From: Bacillota bacterium
GTDB lineage: Bacteria > Bacillota > Clostridia > Oscillospirales > Ruminococcaceae
NCBI GenBank assembly: GCA_023413185.1
Contig: JAEZQD010000050.1
Span: 1-5,738, forward strand
Direction: 5' to 3'
DNA: 5,738 nt
Positions 5,176-5,738 of the stretch are shown one piece after another (position 1 is the stretch's first letter; each line of letters begins with the position of its first letter). Position numbers and translations under genes: made by a program. The notes under the pieces were generated by a model, which searched no databases, was not told where the DNA came from, and saw nothing but the letters and a program-made list of their open reading frames with translations.

Positions 5176-5738
5176 TTAATAGTCAAAATGATAGGTGTAC
5201 AAGCTGTTTTCACTGGGCGTAAACACCTCGCGAAGACCCGGGGACACATAAACATTATAATCCTTGTCTACCGCCACTATCTCCGCGTCGATGGTACCCA
5301 TACGGGAAAGAACCTCATCCCGTCCAAGCAAAAACAGCCAGGTGGAAAGAAAATCGGCGTACATTCCGTCTTCGCAGATTGCGGTAACAGACATGAGATC
5401 GGTCTCGGCGGGGGCGGCGGTAGACGGGTCCATGATGTGGTGGTACCGCTTGCCATCCTGTTCAAACACGCGCTCGTAATCCCCCGAGGTTGAGAGCACC
5501 TCATCGGTTAAACGTACCTTGCCGAGCACCTCAATTTGCGTACCACGTGGGTCGCGAATGCCGATGACAAAATCGGAGCCGCTTGGTTTTTGTCCGGTGA
5601 CCATCGTGTTACCGCCAATCGAGAGCAGTGCGGCGCTTACCTTGTTTTGCAGATACAGGTCTCTTACAATATTACAGGCCTCGCCCTTCGCCACCGCCCC
5701 GAGGTCGATGGACTGCCCCTTGTTGCGCAGCATAACAG
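5176..5738 (-). CDS. apbE: FAD:protein FMN transferase (ApbE family), C-terminal part, 5' end beyond the window
   Basis: Extracytoplasmic flavinyltransferases of this family use FAD to attach FMN covalently to a Thr or Ser of redox proteins such as RnfG/RnfD or NqrB/C and FMN-binding-domain proteins; they were formerly called thiamine biosynthesis lipoproteins. About 187 residues are visible and the frame stays open to the window edge, so the Met encoded at 5733 is internal and the N-terminal part (with any lipoprotein signal) is missing. Counting from that Met, motifs in order are SIDLGAVAKG (8-17), LLSIGGN (36-42), IGIRDPR (57-63), LSTSGDYERVF (80-90), RYHHIMDPSTAAP (96-108) and YADFLSTWLFLLG (125-137), where Asp127 and Thr131 are the expected magnesium ligands. 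The usual TG after DP-x is TA here. It precedes the Gx transporter gene by 44 bp. The expected flavinylation target is not in the window. Confidence 0.93.
   Translation of the reverse strand, partial: VMLRNKGQSIDLGAVAKGEACNIVRDLYLQNKVSAALLSIGGNTMVTGQKPSGSDFVIGIRDPRGTQIEVLGKVRLTDEVLSTSGDYERVFEQDGKRYHHIMDPSTAAPAETDLMSVTAICEDGMYADFLSTWLFLLGRDEVLSRMGTIDAEIVAVDKDYNVYVSPGLREVFTPSENSLYTYHFDY

Overview
The window reads as chromosomal DNA of an anaerobic Firmicute, most likely class Clostridia. The basis is the split transketolase (a separate C-terminal subunit), the pairing of ApbE with a 'Gx transporter' (heptaprenyl-diphosphate-synthase-component-I-like) membrane protein, the Gram-positive style patatin-like hydrolase, strong GGAG/AAGGAAG ribosome sites, short intergenic gaps and moderate G+C. 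This is judged by reading; no database search was possible.

Layout, left to right. (1) Plus strand, 18-968: the C-terminal half of a two-subunit transketolase, probably the last gene of its operon, closed by a perfect 13-bp terminator hairpin. (2) Minus strand, 1749 to 1107: two small genes that I do not recognise (140 and 66 aa), 19 bp apart, closed by their own perfect 13-bp hairpin. The two hairpins at 989-1028 and 1068-1103 separate these converging units. (3) Plus strand, 1931-3298: a 455-aa patatin-like serine lipid acyl hydrolase with a complete Ser-Asp dyad and a long unassigned C-terminal part. It is preceded by a recognisable promoter in the divergent gap. (4) A 14-bp hairpin at 3389-3421 lies between the converging patatin gene and the next minus-strand gene and can serve both. 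(5) Minus strand, 4402-3455: a complete D-2-hydroxyacid dehydrogenase whose cofactor loop looks suited to NADP(H). (6) Minus strand, window end to 4622: the C-terminal part of an ApbE FAD:protein FMN transferase, cut by the window edge, followed 44 bp later by a five- or six-helix Gx transporter family membrane protein. These two look like one operon.

The genes do not form one pathway. Transketolase serves the pentose phosphate pathway, the dehydrogenase handles 2-keto/2-hydroxy acids, patatin acts on lipids, and the ApbE/Gx pair belongs to extracytoplasmic flavin or quinone-type redox biology. I see no CRISPR array, transposon, tRNA, rRNA or phage gene. No clearly new system stands out. The best leads are the two orphan genes, the C-terminal region of the patatin protein, and the ApbE/Gx pair.
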